From Symsagittifera roscoffensis (taxonomy: Eukaryota > Xenacoelomorpha > Acoela > Convolutidae), in contig NC_087066.1 of the NCBI RefSeq assembly GCF_963678635.1, forward strand, positions 26,124,453-26,188,452: 64,000 nucleotides of DNA. Reading direction: 5' to 3'. Made by a program: the position numbers and the translations under genes. The notes beneath the pieces are model-generated. The model ran no database searches. It was not told where the DNA came from and was given only the letters and a program-made list of their open reading frames with translations. Below are positions 33,003 through 46,300 of this stretch, piece after piece. Numbering within the stretch: position 1 is the stretch's first letter; each line of letters starts with the position of its first letter.

Positions 33003-33168
33003 GTCAATAAAGTGATTTTGACAGTCTAGGGATTGTTATTTTGACCGGTGTGTCGAGAGCGAACACTTCCAGATCTATGGAACACTTGGCGATGACAGTC
33101 ACTCTGTTGTTGTACAGTACATGCAGGACATTCAGTTCAGAACCATCGCCTAACACCAAGTCGTAAAT
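33003..33168 (-). CDS. Putative terminal exon of an unidentified gene
   Basis: On the minus strand a 54-codon stretch runs from a stop boundary at 33169 to TGA at 33003-33005. Its peptide has alternating hydrophobic and polar residues typical of beta strands (YDLVLGDGSELNV, VLYNNRVTVIAKCSIDL, TPVKITIPRL) and is much less AT-biased than its surroundings. An AATAAA signal sits about 40 nt past the stop (32960-32965, minus). The 5' boundary is unclear: no clean acceptor was found immediately before the frame. Family not recognised. Confidence 0.45.
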
Positions 33169-36100
33169 TTAGTTTAAAAAATAAGCTTTCCTGCCACCAA
33201 AGTCATCTACTAGAGAAAATATTGCGTTTAGTTAAATTATTAAAATAGAATATAAATTTAAGCAAAGATAGCTGGTTATTGTGCAAGTAGCCGAGAATGC
33301 TCCGACCATAATCTTCATAATACAGTTTTTTGTTTCAATCTAGTCTCGTTTTTTTGGGGTGGTGTGATAAGAAGATCTTAACAAAAAATTGAGCCTAGAA
33401 AAATTCGACAGTCAAAGTAAAAACGCAAACTGAAAATTAATTTTTGTGGAACTCTGACTAAAAAAAATTATTAAAAAAGTTACAAACACTTTTTTTAAAT
33501 TTATTTTGCAGTTTTTTAAAATATTATAAGTTTTCGAAAATAAAGCACTAAATAGTTTTGAAAAATCGAATAAAATTATAACTTACGGCTTTAATCAAGC
33601 TATTGTAGGCTTTTAAGTCATTAAAATGGGCTATTACAAGCTACTTGCTTGCTTTATTTGCTCGAATGAAGTCAAAAAATCAAAAAACTCAAATAAGTTT
33701 TTCTCCACTCTGATATTGTTTTTTTTTCGAATCTGCGTGATATTTGAATTAGGACTGAAAGGGCTTCAACATGACAAATCACTCAATTCCTTTCGATGAT
33801 TACTTGTGGTAGCTGAAATTGGATGGAAAATAAAAAATAATAAAACACACCCGAATACAAAGCTCTCCCCATTTTTCAAATGGTTGAAACAACAAAAACA
33901 AAATCGAGCACAATGATCCAATGACAAAAAAACGAAAAACAGCAAAACGAAAAAACGCCAGAGTACTGGTTCGTTTTGGGATTGATTGACTTTCAGTGTG
34001 TACAACCAAACGTTCAACTGAAGAGCTCGTAAAATTTTTTCGTTATGTGAAAATTTCTTTAATTAAGATTTTTATTTAGAGTTTGAAAGTCATGATGAAA
34101 CAGTTTGAATGAAAAGGAAATAAATTAATTATAACAAACAGCTGACCAAATTTTCAAAAAAAAACTAGATTGAAAAAAACATGATTCGTTAGAAGTTGTA
34201 TCTAAGTTTTTTTGCCTTAAAAATTAGGACTAATCATATGGACAATTAGTTGAGCTCTTTTCGAAAATACTCAAACTTGTGTATAAGTAACAAAGTAGCC
34301 GTTACAGATCTTTCATCTATTTTAGTGTCTTGGATATCTTGGCAAGACCCTGAACAAGTTTGTCATGATCTTGGCAAAACTTTTATGATCTTTGCTACCA
34401 TGTTTTTTTGACAAACTCTTGAACCCCCAGTTTTGATGAACTACTTTTTCACAAGATTATTTCTCACATGTATATCTTGCAAAGATTTTGGAAAATAAAA
34501 TGGTTATCTTGCCAATTTCGTGCAATATCATGGGAAGATAGCTATGTTTCATAATCTAAACAAGCCATGTTTTCGGAATCAATAACCAAAGCCATGTTTT
34601 TGGATTGGTTTTCCAAGATAGAAACATTGCGCAGTTACAAAATTCAAGCTAAGTTTCAAATAATTTCTTGGCTATGTTAAATACTCAGTTCATTTTTGGT
34701 TGTTGGTTTCTGCTTTGGCTGATTTGTCTGCACACACCTGGAGTGCTGTCCAAAGAACTAAAAGTTCTTTTCATCGACAAACTTTTTTCAGTTTTGTTGC
34801 TGATTCACTCAAACATCATTTTTATAAATTCGTTCTTTTTTTATCTTTTTGTATTTTGTTATTTGAATTTTTGCTTAGAAAAATGAAAATTTGTACCTTT
34901 CAGCTTTCAGGTCCGCTTCTCTAGGTTAATCACTGAAGCACAATTGATCAATATGAATTTAATGTTTTTTTTTTGCATGAAATGTTTGGGATGCTGTCAC
35001 GGTGCTAGCGTTTTGTGTCAGTGCCATACAAATTTTCGGAGAAAAAAAAATGTCTTTGACCTTGCTAGGGTGTGGCATGGGAAGTTGGAGAGTACTGAGC
35101 TTCTTGATACCGGCAGCTTTGTATATCACCGGATTAGTTACATAATGAAAAAAAAAACGCTCGGATAAGGTCAAAACTCTAAATGCCTGATTGTTCCAAC
35201 TGCTCTCTAAAATTTGGTATAATTTGATCATATGTCAGTGATCAGCAGCGTTCCATTTGATAGAGCCGTCAGTACAATTGGGCACGTCAATTTCTCTCAG
35301 TAGTTCTTAAGAGTTCTGAAAATTAATGAAAATGTTAGAAAAATTGCTACAAAAAATCTCAAACTTAAAAAATTTGTTCCAATGTGATAAATGCTTTTTC
35401 TAGTTTATTGGAGTTTTTGACGCTTAGTGCTCCGGCCATTAAAATTGCGGATTATGCATTGTCTTTGGGTGAGTTTTTTTCCATTTTTTCCCGCAAAAAC
35501 AAACACAATAAGTAATTTTTAAAAAAATAGAGATTATATCAATGTCTTTTCAGTTGTGAGTAAATGACATTTAAAAACTTCGAAAAATTGTACCTGCGTC
35601 GTGAAAAATAGTTTTTTTTTTGTTTGAGTCGGCTTTCGATGGAAAAGGGCGATCGAATAATGTTTGTGGTAAAAAAAGTTTAGGCAGAAAAGTTTGATTT
35701 GACTCCCCAATGGCCAACTAGCTGTCGCAGCTTCATTTTACTCATTCTTGGATTTAAAAAAACTTAAATTTATAAGAAAAATTTCAAAAAAAGAGATACA
35801 ATTTCAAAACTTTGTTTGGTAAGTTTTTCCCCTTTTCTTCTTTTTTTTAAGTTGTCAATTATGCCTAATTCGCTAACGTCTTACGGGTTTATATAGTTCT
35901 GTCATGATACCACGCATAAAAAGCGACCCCCTTCTGACGGAAAAAAACTAAAAACCATCATGTTCGTGTTTTTTGTAGTTTGTTAGTGTGGTTGTTACCT
36001 TGTGATAATTCCTCAATTAGCGGCTATCCTTGAGGCGCACCAAATATCTGTAGTATGAAGCAAAGTAATGAAACAAACACTGTCAATGACGTCTTGAACA

Positions 36101-37264
36101 ATTGCAACATAACCGCAAAACAACGGAGCACAACAACAAAAAATTAAAATCATTTTTTTGCAAGTGATTTCCCTTAACTTTTCATCTCACCTTGCTGAGC
36201 GGAGCAAAAATCAGTCCATCTAATTTCTAAACTTTATCAACTAATTGAAGAAGCTGCTTGCACCAAAAAGCAATAAAAACTAGACGTTTTGCGGCCATAA
36301 AAAAACTGTATTAACATTTATATAAACCTTAACTTTTTTCAGCCCTTCAATTTTGGAATCAATTTGTTTTATAAAAAATAGCGTTCCTAGTTTTGTATGA
36401 AAAATGACCATACACTGTGTTTCCCAAACTTTAGCATCTCTTTTCATCGTCTTATTCTATTGAGAACACGACATATGTGGGATAGGGACGTTGGCAGGAA
36501 GTGTTGTAGATGCAGAGTGAAGCTTAAACATTAATCCGATCTCCATGGTGTTTAAGACAGGCACATATTCTCGAAAAAAGAATTTTAAACTATTTGCAAA
36601 AAAGTGTTAATTCAAGTAAGTATCACTGATTTCATGCAAAAAGTACTATTTTGATTTTCGTAACCAGTTAGTAATTGTAAAAAAAACTTATTATGTTTTC
36701 TCTAGCAAGACTCTGGGTACACAGTGGATAGGAAAGAACGAAGTATATAGCTGAAAGCGTGTAGGCATATATCAATTTTGGCGGGATGGCTGCTTTCACA
36801 TATTTAAGCACATTTTAACGACACTTATGGCCACGTCTCACTTTGTTGAGAAAGTTTTTTTTGAGAAAATTTGGCAAAAAACAACTCACTTTAATCGAAT
36901 TACATTCTAAAATAATGAGACAATTCAGTCACTTGAAATTGTTGGATCATTGAAAATAATTTCAGAAAACCAGCCGATGCGAAGGTTTTTTGAAAAAAGT
37001 ATTGCCTTTGAGTGAATTTTTTTTGTTACTTTTGTTATTTTGATAGAAAAGCATAACCGTGTTATTATAATGAACATCTGTTACAAAAAATGTTTGGCAC
37101 TAAATTTGAAAATTCAATCTAACAAGCAACAGAAACATTTGTTTAGAAAAGTCATTTAATCATTTTTAGGGGTCACTGAAAGTATGATTCCATTGCGCTT
37201 GTCTTTTGTTTTCTTTCTCGGGACCAAATAATCAAATTAATTGAAGAACGATTGGCAGTAATTC
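33169..37264. other. AT-rich spacer with a few exon-like islands
   Basis: No complete gene is supported. Two slightly GC-richer islands stand out. At 36463-36566 (minus) a 35-codon frame ends in TAG and has gene-like composition. At 34960-35230 both strands are open for 70-90 codons. Neither has recognisable motifs. A CAAGAT/ATCTTG cluster lies at 34325-34545. Confidence 0.5.
34325..34545. repeat. Second CAAGAT/ATCTTG cluster
   Basis: Reverse-oriented counterpart of the cluster at 31115-31260: ATCTTGGCAAGA, ATGATCTTGGCAAA, ATCTTGCAAAGAT and ATCTTGCCAA occur within 220 bp. Confidence 0.45.
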
Positions 37265-40177
37265 TAATTTTTCCATGTCAGCAGCTTGTTCAAACGGACT
37301 TTTAAAAATACAGTTGATGCTCAAAGAAGGAATTTTTGGTTTTCAACTAAAGAAGTGAACGAAATTTTTCGTGACTTTTTTGAAATTTGCTCTCCAACTA
37401 CTTTAGCTGAACGCCTTAATTTTTGACTTATGGTAGACCAAACAAATCAAAATGATTTAGTTGAATCAAAATGTAAACTTTTTTGCATGGTATTATTTAG
37501 GAAAAAAATTAATTGCCGTCAGAGAGTTTTGTTAGAGTCAAAGAATTTTCACAGGTAGCACACACATTTTGAAGCTTTCAAAAGCTAAGAATCATAGTGA
37601 CACCCTAATATAAGTTTCCTTCAACATATACCGGGACTCGCATTATTTAATATGTTTCAGACGAAAATTGCCAGTCAATTCATGTAGTTATTCAATAGAT
37701 TACATGCATCCAAAAACTTTCCAATGAATAAGGTGGAGTACAAAAACTCAGATCAATTGTTCTGTTTACGAGAGTGTTAATATACTTGTGCTATTCGAAG
37801 GTAGGCGGGATAATCAAACTGTATAAGCGGTCAAACAAATCGTTCCAAATTCTGTTGATTTAAACTGTTGAATGCGTCACCAGATTCAAAAATTTTTAAA
37901 ATTTTTTGTTATACATAGCGTGAGGGTGGACAAAATTAAAAAGCAAATGAGGAACAAGATTTTAAAAATCAATTTTGACCAAAAACACTTGCTATTGACT
38001 TATACGCAGTCAAAACAAGCATGGTTTTGCCCTTATATGAGCAGTTCTCTTCTAATTAATGCGCTACTATATGTTAATTAAATAACTTTGTACTTTAAAT
38101 CTTATCAAAATATTTATCATATTCTTTCAAAACTAAAACTGTTCCATAGACATTAAATGCACTCGGTATTCAGGACGTCATTTTCATATGAGGAGTTTGT
38201 TTTTCGTTTTTCTATGCACAATTTTAATAATTTTTTGAAATCAAAATCGTTCTCATCGGCATCCAAGGGCAGTTAGAGCATGCAATCGCATCATTTTTAA
38301 AAGGCAATTAAGGCTTTACGGTTGCATGACCAGTTTTCTTCTCTTTTTTTTGTGGTATGGTACGATGCGCGCAATCAAAATTGTGACATTTTTTGGGTTT
38401 TAAACACACACTAGCAAAGATTGAGCTGAGCGCAGACTTGAGTTCTTTCCCACAAATAATTAGAGTTAACCGCTGATAGTGCCAGGTTTGAAATTTTGAC
38501 AGCCATAGTACTGTGCACAATTTGAGCATTCCTAGTTCACTGTTAAAAATACAAAGAAAAGTTAGTGCTCTTGATTTGATCAGGAAGCAACGCAAAAAAA
38601 AGATAGACTCCGTTTCAGAGACTATAAGACCAATTTGATAAAGATTTTGTAGTTTCAGTCTTTAGTTTAATCAGAAAGAGCCGAGCATCAACTGCACATT
38701 AATCTAAATTGACCCGTTAGCGGAGACGTTTTAAAATTGGCTCTGAACACATAGAAATTAATTGTTGTTTTTGAAAACCAATCAGATTTAAAAAAAAAAA
38801 AACACCTATGTTCCACATTGGCAATTTTTTTAAAACGGCATCTTAATCGAAGACTTGAGTTTTGAATCTTTTGCTTTTGAAAACGCAGCACATCTCAATG
38901 CAAGCAGCAAAAACACAAATAAATGAGTTAATAAAATTAATTGAGTTACAATTAAAAATACGAATTCATCTAGAATAATTTTATCCGACTCCTATCTCTG
39001 CGTTAAGAGAATGCCTCCTTCTGGTAGGAAAACTTCGATGGGTCGTTGACATTAAATCGCAAATCAAAATCTGAGCGGTTTTCTCCAAGCACATCGTTTA
39101 CACACTAGTAATTCACCGAAACTGTTAGAAAATACGGTCCACTGAAAGTTCGTAATTTAGCAGAAAAGATTCAAAGTAGCTTTCACAGCCCTTCACTTCC
39201 AATTGTACAAATCTGGAAAATTCTACAAGCATGAGTTGATCAGATAAAAACCCGGGTTGACCTCTAGTCGTTAAAAATGCTATATATACAACTCCATTAA
39301 ATTGTTTTTTTTTTTGTAAGAAAAATGCAACTCAAAGAATTCTAATTCATTAGATCTGAATGACTGGCTTTTTTTTGCAAATTGAAATAGTATGATCGTA
39401 TATGAAAATTTATGACTAGCAATCGTCCATAATAAGTTTGTCAAGCCATATTAGAGAATCTTACCTATAATTGAATAATTTAGTCCAGACTGCGCTTTCA
39501 TTTCCAATGAAATAAAAATCACAATGATTTTTTTTGTGAAAACCAGACTTACTATTTTTTTGATAAAATTTTAAAAAGGTCGCATTTTCATACAAACATT
39601 TTTTAAATGATATTTAAGTTTTCTTTCTAGCTTTACACAAAAAAAAATATGTCTTATTTTAAGTTTTATCTCATCTTTTCATAACTCAACATAGGTTTTG
39701 ATTCTACTGTTGCAGATTATCAATGAGACTACTGCCACTTAATTTATGGGTTGTTGTCATTTGTGAAAATCTTTTGATAATGTGTTTCTTGAAAAGACGC
39801 AAATTTTTTGTGGAAAAATCAAAATTGATTATCAATTTAGTTCCTTAATTGTTCCAACCTTCGAAGAAAGTTGGAATATTTATGCGTGTATGGTTTTTTT
39901 ACTTCAGACAATTTCGTTTTTTGTCGCTAAGCCTATTTGACATAATTTTTTAATAACTTCTGAACATTATTGTTCTCAGAGCTCAAATGTAGCCTAGAAC
40001 TCAAATGTTTCATCTTTGATTCTGATCACCACTCAACAAATGCAGAAGAGACATTGTTTCCAGTTTTGTCGCTTTTATCGGCTGAGTTATACTACACTTT
40101 AAACCAGTTGGCATGTTCCTCTTGTTTTTAGGGTGAATGGAATACCATATAAAGTCTTCCTTTGTAATCTAACATAA
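37265..40177 (+). repeat. 2.9-kb tandem duplication, unit A
   Basis: Begins at TAATTTTTCCATGTCAGCAG and ends at TCTAACATAAG, directly followed by unit B. The offset to unit B is 2914 over most of the length and falls to about 2902 near the 3' end because of small indels. The unit holds no clear gene; two short minus-strand frames (38308-38595 and 38688-38891) are kept in both units simply because that central part is nearly identical. Confidence 0.9.
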
Positions 40178-43083
40178 GTAATTTTTCCATGTCAGCAGCT
40201 TGTTCAAACCGACTTTTAAAAATACAATTGATGCTCAAAGAAGCAATTTTTGATTTTCAACAAAAGAAGTGAACGAAATTTTCCGTGACTTTTTTGAAAT
40301 TTGCGCTCCAACCACTTGAGGTGAACGCCTTAATTTTTGACTTATGGTAGACCAAACAAATCAAAATGATCTAGTTGAATCAAAATGTAAACATTATTGC
40401 TGGGTGTTATTTAGGAAAACAGTTAATTGCTGTCAGAAAGTTTTGTTAGATCAAAGAATTTTCACAGGTAGCACACACATTTTGAAGCTTTGAAAAGCTA
40501 TGAATCATAGTGAGACCGTAATATAAATTTGCTTCAAGATATACCGGGACTCGCATTATTTAATATGTTTCAGACGAAAATTGCAAGTCAATTCATGTAG
40601 TTATTCAATAGATTACATGCATCCAAAAACTTTCCAATGAATAAGGTGGAGTACAAAAACTCAGATCATTTGTTCTGCTTACGAGAGTGCTAATATTCTT
40701 GTGCTATTCGAAGTTAGGCGGGATAAGCAAACTGTATGAGCGGGCAAACAAAAAGGTTCCAAATTCTGTTGATTTAAACTGTTAAAGGCGTAACCAGATT
40801 CAAAATTTTTTAACATTTTTTGTTATACATAGTGTGAGGGTGGACAAAATTAAAAAGCAAATGAGGAACAAGATTTTTAAAATCAATTTTGACCAAAAAC
40901 ACTTGCTATTGACTTATACGCAGTCAAAACAAGCAGGGTTCTGCCCTTACATGAGCAGTTCTCTTTTAATTAATGCGCTACTATATGCTAATCATATAAC
41001 TTTGTACTTTAAATCTTATCAAATTATTTATCATATTCTTTCAAAACTAAAACTGTTCCATAGATATTAAATGCACTCGGTATTTAGGACGTCATTTTGA
41101 TATGAGGAGTTTGTTTTTCGTTTTTCTATGCACATTTTTACTAATTTTTTGAAATCAAAATCGTTCTCATCGGCACTCAAGGGCAGTTAGAGCATGCAAT
41201 CGCATCATTTTTAAAAGGCAATTAAGGCTTTACGGTTGCATGACCAGTTTTCTTCTCTTTTTTTTGTGGTATGGTACGATGCGCGCAATCAAAATTGTGA
41301 CATTTTTTGGGTTTTAAACACACACTAGCAAAGATTGAGCTGAGCGCAGACTTGAGTTCTTTCCCACAAATAATTAGAGTTAACCGCTGATAGTGCCAGG
41401 TTCGAAATTTTGACAGCCATAGTACTGTGCACAATTTGAGCATTCCTAGTTCACTGTTAAAAATACAAAGAAAAGTTAGTGCTCTTGATTTGATCAGGAA
41501 GCAACGCAAAAAAAAGATAGACTCCGTTTCAGAGACTATAAGACCAATTTGATAAAGATTTTGTAGTTTCAGTCTTTAGTTTAATCAGAAAGAGCCGAGC
41601 ATCAACTGCACATTAATCTAAATTGACCCGTTAGCGGAGACGTTTTAAAATTGGCTCTGAACACATAGAAATTAATTGTTGTTTTTGAAAACCAATCAGA
41701 TTTAAAAAAAAAAAAACACCTATGTTCCACATTGGCAATTTTTTTAAAACGGCATCTTAATCGAAGACTTGAGTTTTGAATCTTTTGCTTTTGAAAACGC
41801 AGCACATCTCAATGCAAGCAGCAAAAACACAAATAAATGAGTTAATAAAATTAATTGAGTTACAATTAAAAATACGAATTCATCTAGAATAATTTTATCC
41901 GACTCCTATCTCTGCGTTAAGAGAATGCCTCCTTCTGGTAGGAAAACTTCGATGGGTCGTTGACATTAAATCGCAAATCAAAATCTGAGCGGTTTTCTCC
42001 AAGCACATCGTTTACACACTAGTAATTCACCGAAACTGTTAGAAAATACGGTCCACTGAAAGTTCGTAATTTAGCAGAAAAGATTCAAAGTAGCTTTCAC
42101 AGCCCTTCACTTTCAATTGTACAAATCTGGACAATTCTACAAGCATGAGTTGATCAGATAACAACCCGGGTTGTTCTCCAGTCATTAAAAATGCTATATA
42201 TACAACTCCATTAAATTGTTTTTTGTAAAAAATGCAACTGAAATAATTCTAATTTATTAGATCTGAATGAATGGCTTTTTTTCCAAACTGAAATAGTATG
42301 ATCATATATGGAAAATGTATGACTAGCAATCGTCCATAATAAATTTGTAAAGCCATTTTAGAGAATCTTACCTATAATTAAATAATTTAGTCCAGACTGC
42401 GCTTTCAATTCAAATGAAATAAAAATCACAATGATTTTTTTCTTTGTAAAAACCAGATTTAGTATTTTTTTGATAAAATTGTAAAAAGGTCGCATTTTCA
42501 TACAAACATTTTCTAAATGATATTGAAGTGTTCTTTTTAGCTTTACACAAAAAAAATGTTTTATTTTAGTTTTATCTCATCTTTTCATAACTCAACGTAG
42601 GTTTTGATTCTTCTGTTGCAGATTATCAATGAGACTACTGCCACTTAATTTATGGGTTGTTGTCATTTGTGAAAATCTTTTGATAATGTGTTTCTTGAAA
42701 AGTCGCAAATTTTTTGTGGAAAAATCAAAATTGATTATCAATTTAGTTCCCTAATTGTTCCAACCAAGAAAGTTGGAATATTTATGCGTGTATGGTTTTC
42801 TTACTTCAGACAATTTCGTTTTTTGTCGCTAAGCCTATTTGACATAATTTTTTAATAACTTCTGAACATTATTGTTGTCAGAGCTCAAATGTAGCCTAGA
42901 ACTCGAATGTTTTATCTTTGATTCTGATCACCACTCAACAAATGCAGAAGAGACATTGTTTCCAGTCTCTTCGCTTTTATCGGCTGAGTTGTACTACACT
43001 TTAAACCAGTTGGCATGTTCCTCTTGTTTTTAGGGTGAATGGAATACCATATAAAGTCTTCCTTTGTAATCTAACATAAGTAA
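40178..43083 (+). repeat. 2.9-kb tandem duplication, unit B
   Basis: Head-to-tail copy of unit A. Divergence is uneven: about 41170-42150 matches unit A with only a handful of differences, while the first 900 bp and last 950 bp show frequent substitutions and indels (for example after 42160, and CCTTCGAAGAAAG shortened to CCAAGAAAG near 42762). Confidence 0.9.
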
Positions 43084-43086
43084 TTT

Positions 43087-43163
43087 TAATTAAAATTAAA
43101 AAGCAAATGAGGAACAAGATTTTTAAAATCAATTTTGACCAAAAACACTTGCTATTGACTTAT
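43087..43163 (+). repeat. Fragment of a third tandem unit
   Basis: A stretch of about 75 bp (AAAATTAAAAAGCAAATGAGG onward, to GACTTATA) matches internal positions of unit A (about 37935) and unit B (about 40849). It begins in the middle of the unit, so the third copy is an internally deleted remnant. Confidence 0.85.
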
Positions 43164-43524
43164 ATGTACGTGAGTTGTGGAATGAAGTTCTTTTAATTAG
43201 TATTTCTGTACATGGTAAGTCAATGGAAAGAGTTTTTGAGCGAAAACTGAGATCTTTTTTTTAAAAAAGATTTTTTTTCTAAAAAAAAAATTTCAAAACA
43301 CGATACTTTTAGTATAATTTAACTTATTAGTTACTTTAATAATTTTTGAATCACTGGTCTACCTAACTGAAACTTTGCTGAAACCTACTGAACTTTCGAA
43401 AAAAGTTGTTTTTTGAGAAAAAAAATTAAATTACAAAAAAAATATATAAATTGCTGCATCGTATAAGAAATTTACCGCAACTTTAAAATATAACACAAAA
43501 AAAAAATTTGCAACGTACAAAAAT

Positions 43525-43775
43525 TTAGTACCTTGCATCACTTGTTATAAACTGATTACATTGCATCAGTTCTAACAAGTTCACTGGTTTTATATGAATT
43601 CCATCATCTTGAACTTGTCTTTTTGGATAAAAATAGCTTAGTCCTTTCTTTGTCTGTTCATATGTGGCCACCATTTGATTAATAGTTCTGAATCCTCTGT
43701 TAGTAGATGTAAAGTTAATTGCTTCATCAAAACACTCTCCTGTATTTTGACATAGGGCCGTCTCCAGAATCTTCT
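43525..43775 (-). pseudogene. Coding-like fragment of an unidentified protein
   Basis: On the minus strand about 80 codons are open, from a stop near 43776 to TAA at 43525-43527. The peptide is of normal complexity (ECFDEAINFTSTNRGFRTIN, SYFYPKRQVQDDGIHIKPVN) and stands between AT-rich spacer and the broken end of E2. The DDGIHI motif recalls the Asp-x-x-His block of SGNH domains, but with no other blocks this is weak. It could be a remnant of E2, an older element, or a host exon. Confidence 0.4.
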
Positions 43776-43788
43776 AGAATCCGTTTAT

Positions 43789-46300
43789 TTAATCCTTTAC
43801 TGCTAACTTTGAAGTTATCGGACATCTTGTCATAGCAGCAATATGTCTTGCTACACAAACATAGCATATCTGTACATCTAAATTCTTCTTTAAAAAGTCC
43901 CGGCTCCCGCTTATCATGCTTTTTATGCGTACTGCAACACGTTCGATGGAAGAAATTAGATTTTGCATCGAGTTCCTGTATGAGTGGGTGTCAATTCCTG
44001 TATTTCGGGAATTGTCATCTATTGAAGAGTCTGCAATGGAGCCTGTTCCCTCTCCTGGGCAAGTTCTGTGCATTCTGCTCACCCATCTGAACTCCCCGGA
44101 CAAAATCTTATCTTCCAGGTCCCTTTCCTCATCAGGACTTTCTCTTCCACATCAGACTCCCGGACAAGCTTTCTTGTCCCGGGTTCTGATCCTGATTTCG
44201 CACTCTCTCTTCACCGTTCGTCTCCCCGGACAAGTTTCGATCAACTTCCTCACCTTCCTTTTGCTGTTCTTCAGAGTTAATGGTTTTTTTTGTCAGTCGT
44301 TCCCCTGTTCTTTCCATTTGTATGAAGTACTGCTTAAAACCTCGTGGGGCAATGAAGATACTATTTGCTGAACTATTTTCCTGCAATCCCTCTCGTTTTC
44401 CTTGTGTTGTCGTCTTGACAGCATGATCTTCAGCTTCTCATTGACTGTCAGTGATGCCATAGCTGCTGCCCACTCGGAGTCATCTTTAGTCACTACTCTC
44501 TCTAACAATCCACCCAGCATCCGCATCACTTGCGGTGTGACCTGCACCGTTTTATCCAATAATGAGAGGCTGTTTATGTTCATGCGAGAGAGGTCCTGCT
44601 GGACCAGGTTTGAGCACAGCAACAGATCCAAGGGCACGGGGTCCTTTTTGGATAGAATCTTTATCTAGGCTGCTTTCTCTACAGGTAACTCAGGATGTCC
44701 TGGAATTGGATGTCCAGATTTGTTCAACCATCTCGTCAAGGGAAGCACTTCAAAAGTTTCTTTGTCCAGAAACGAGAATCCTACCTTGATTTCTGCCTGA
44801 TTGGCTTGATTCTGTTCCAATCTTTCATAGAACTCGGTTTTCTTGCTGAGGCTGTCAGCATTCTGGTGTTTGTCACGCATCCCGTGCTCAATTATCATGT
44901 GGTAGCCATCTAATCTTACTATCCATCTACCAATATAAATCTGACCCATCGAGTATGTCTTCAACCAGGATAACGCTCTGTTGTCCGCGCGTAACTTAAT
45001 TTATGCTTTCGGTGCACCATAGTTCATCTCAGTGTCACTCAACACCTTGCTGCTATATGCAATGGGACGGAGAACCGTTCTTCAATTCCATTCCTGCTCC
45101 TGATGCATTATTCCGCTCATGGCTACTACTGATGCGTATGTGTCAAGAACATACATGCCCTTTTCTGAAGGCATGTCTAGCACTGGATCTTTGCTCAGCT
45201 CCCGCTTCATGTTCTCGAAGGCAGCTTGAGCTTCTTCGTTCCATTCGAACTTCTTTCCCTTGTTGCGCATCAGCTTCTGCATTGAATACACCTTGTCTGC
45301 ATATCCTTTTATGATCTCACGGTAATAATTGGCAAACCCTAGGAAGATCATGAGCTGTGTGTCCGTTCTGAGAGCCTTCTATGTCAACACAGCTTCTACT
45401 GCTCCCGGGTCTGGCCTCACGCCATGCCTGTCCACCATTCTTCCTAGATACTTGATTGAATCCCTGCGAATTTCACATTTCGATGGTTTGCATTTCAAGC
45501 CTGCTCTTTTCATGCATCCAAAGACCTCATCGAGCCGGTCAATGTGGTCATCCAGGGTTGGTGTTGCTATGACCACGTCATCCACGTAACCCATCACAAG
45601 ATTCCCGTACTTCTTCGTCACTCTTGTCAAAGCCTGAGCCATGAGTCTTTGAAAAGTGGCCGTTGCGTTGCACAAGCCGAAGGGCATCCTCTTCCACTGG
45701 TACAACCCCAATTCACATGCGAATCCGGTATTTTCTCTATCCTTTGTCCGTAGAGGGACCTGCCAGAAGGCAGAACCAAAATCCAGTGTGGTGAAGAACT
45801 TGGCATCACCATGTTTAGAGAGGCTCTCGTCTATCCGCGGTATCGGATACGCATCTTTTGTGTCTTCGCGTTCAAGTAGCGAAATTCGCAACAAAAGCTA
45901 AGCTGCCCCCTTTCTTTTTCGGCGTTACCACCCCGCAAGCCCATGGCAATTTCGAGGGTTCTATCATGTCGTATTCGAGCAATATTTCTATTTCCGCTCG
46001 GCACGCTTCCGATTTTTGTGGTATGATGCGTCTTGCGCCTTTCCTATGAGGAACGGCGCCTTCCTCTAATTCGATTTCGTGTTCGACGAAATTACAACAA
46101 CCGATATCCGCCTTATAAACAGAAAATACAGGAAGCTCATCCAAAGATCCCGTCCTCCCATGTGGAGGACCGTTATTGGTGTTCTTGCGGCTATGTAAAT
46201 CGCTCCTCGATTGGCTGCGGCCAGTCGGAGATTCGTCGGAATTAGATCTTCTCTCGTGAAGCCCATTCTTTCCCAAGTATTTTATCGGCATCACGCTCAC
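43789..46300 (-). pseudogene. E2 pol remnant: protease fragment, RT, RNase H, linker
   Basis: Colinear with E1 pol but broken into several frames. 46300-46242 carries the start of the protease (SVMP region). An internal deletion of roughly 0.7 kb, relative to E1 positions 13362-14100, fuses the protease to the region before RT. 45894-45379 is RT with an intact YVDD. 45351-44665 is RNase H, with a small deletion near 45000 and a frameshift. 44637-43789 is the linker with three LSGE-type motifs. The integrase and macro-like module are absent: homology stops in the linker. Stops and frameshifts mean it cannot make pol. Confidence 0.9.

Noticed and set aside
34944-35231. Overlapping plus and minus frames of 74 and 90 codons
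   Set aside because: Both strands are open together, so coding on either is not supported without conservation data.
38308-38891. Minus-strand frames conserved in both tandem units (also 41222-41805)
   Set aside because: Conservation follows from the nearly identical core of the duplication; composition is low and no motif is present.
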